Below the pieces are notes generated by a model, which saw only the letters and a list, made by a program, of their open reading frames with translations, had not been told where the DNA came from and did not search any database. Below, piece after piece: positions 63,465-64,000 of a stretch of 64,000 nt of DNA; the stretch's first letter is position 1, and every line of letters starts with the position of its first letter. Both the position numbers and the translations under genes were made by a program. This DNA is from Shewanella sp. 10N.286.48.A6. Its GTDB lineage: Bacteria; Pseudomonadota; Gammaproteobacteria; Enterobacterales; Shewanellaceae. The stretch covers positions 1 through 64,000 of the forward strand of contig NZ_MCVI01000083.1 of the NCBI RefSeq assembly GCF_002873135.1, given 5' to 3'.

Positions 63465-64000
63465 CTAACCTGCAAGCTTGGTGACCTGTTTTATTTTCTC
63501 GATAAGAACATGCTTTTCAAATGGTTTTGCCAAATAATCATCCATTCCTGATTCATAACATTTCTCAATATCTTGATCCAGTACACTGGCGGTAAGTGCA
63601 ATGATTGGCAGCCGTTGCACAGATGGGTTTATTTGCTCCCACTCTCTGATTTTTTGGGTGGCAGTAAAACCATCCATAATGGGCATCATACAATCCATTA
63701 AGATTGCATCAAATATTTTGCCATCACTAATAAAATCAAACGCCTCAAGCCCATTATTAGCAATTACGAAGTTATAGCCCGCTTGCTTGACTAGCACTGA
63801 GGCGACCTTTTGATTAACGAGGTTATCTTCAACAATCAAAATCATGCCGTGAATGGTGCGTGGTTGTTCTTGCTTATCAATACCATCATTGGCGGCTTTT
63901 TTTTCAGCTGGGGTGACTTTGTTGCGCAGAGTACGACTTTCGATGCCATTACGAATGGCATCGCTAAAGCGCCTGCCAAGCAGTGGTATGGTGATAGAGG
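63465..64000 (-). CDS. Hybrid histidine kinase, C-terminal receiver domain (partial)
   Basis: The reading frame is open from the window edge at 64000, so the start lies outside. The visible 178 residues include a linker (ITIPLLGRRFSDAIRNGIES) that resembles the end of a sensory kinase. A complete response-regulator receiver domain follows (ILIVEDNLVNQKVASVLVKQAGY, phospho-acceptor Asp in DAILMDCMMPIMDG, then PIIALTASVLDQD and the Lys in YLAKPF). The receiver ends the protein. ATG at 63845 is internal, not the start. BarA-type hybrid kinases often carry such receivers. Confidence 0.8.
   Translation of the reverse strand, partial: SITIPLLGRRFSDAIRNGIESRTLRNKVTPAEKKAANDGIDKQEQPRTIHGMILIVEDNLVNQKVASVLVKQAGYNFVIANNGLEAFDFISDGKIFDAILMDCMMPIMDGFTATQKIREWEQINPSVQRLPIIALTASVLDQDIEKCYESGMDDYLAKPFEKHVLIEKIKQVTKLAG

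Overview
The window reads as a chromosome segment of a gammaproteobacterium, most likely Shewanella or a close relative (inferred from gene content and order: 6S RNA - zapA | ygfB - ubiH - ubiI - gcvT - gcvH - gcvP, and later glcB | lysR | aceA). It splits into a housekeeping block, one large transposon, a repeat-rich accessory stretch and a second housekeeping/transport block.

1-9.5 kb: core genes. 6S RNA and zapA point left; ygfB, two ubiquinone-pathway FAD monooxygenases (ubiH, ubiI) and the glycine cleavage genes gcvT, gcvH and gcvP point right.

9542-36072: a complete Tn7-like transposon of 26,531 bp. The boundaries are visible in the sequence: a perfect 5-bp target duplication GCTAC (9537-9541 and 36073-36077), inverted ends starting TGGT, and three AATAAAG-N-TTGTGAC-like repeats at each end, arranged like Tn7 TnsB sites. 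It lies 8 bp after the gcvP stop codon, so gcvP is the apparent attachment site. It encodes TnsA, TnsB, TnsC and two TniQ-family proteins, followed in the same operon by an MbcA/ParS-like small protein and a small tyrosine-phosphatase-like protein. The AT-rich cargo looks like a defence island: an RloC/PrrC-like ATPase with an anticodon-nuclease-type triad; a DUF2235 hydrolase-like lipoprotein; a WYL regulator divergent from a four-gene operon of Toprim protein, SMC/MksB-like ATPase, kleisin-like and MksE-like proteins (Wadjet/MksBEFG logic, but divergent and compact); a small membrane protein; a GapS6a/GapS6b-like pair (the second with a PIN-like C-terminus); and a trio of seed-maturation-like peptide, HicA-like protein and ankyrin protein against the right end.

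36-51 kb: accessory host DNA with REP-like palindromes around a RAYT-type Y1 transposase and a remnant of a second one. It also holds a 10-TM transporter fused to a glycine-betaine-binding-like domain, an unlisted double-glycine-leader peptide with a possible immunity protein, interrupted or truncated small genes, a secreted NTF2-NTF2-monooxygenase protein with a divergent LysR regulator, and the glyoxylate-shunt genes glcB and aceA, which share an operator-like motif.

51-64 kb: a two-gene unit pairing a B12-binding, CarH-like sensor with a diguanylate cyclase, a MetF-like protein, a truncated MSHA-type pilin, a TonB-dependent copper receptor, an RND efflux operon (outer-membrane lipoprotein, adaptor, pump) and the C-terminal part of a hybrid histidine kinase that runs off the window.
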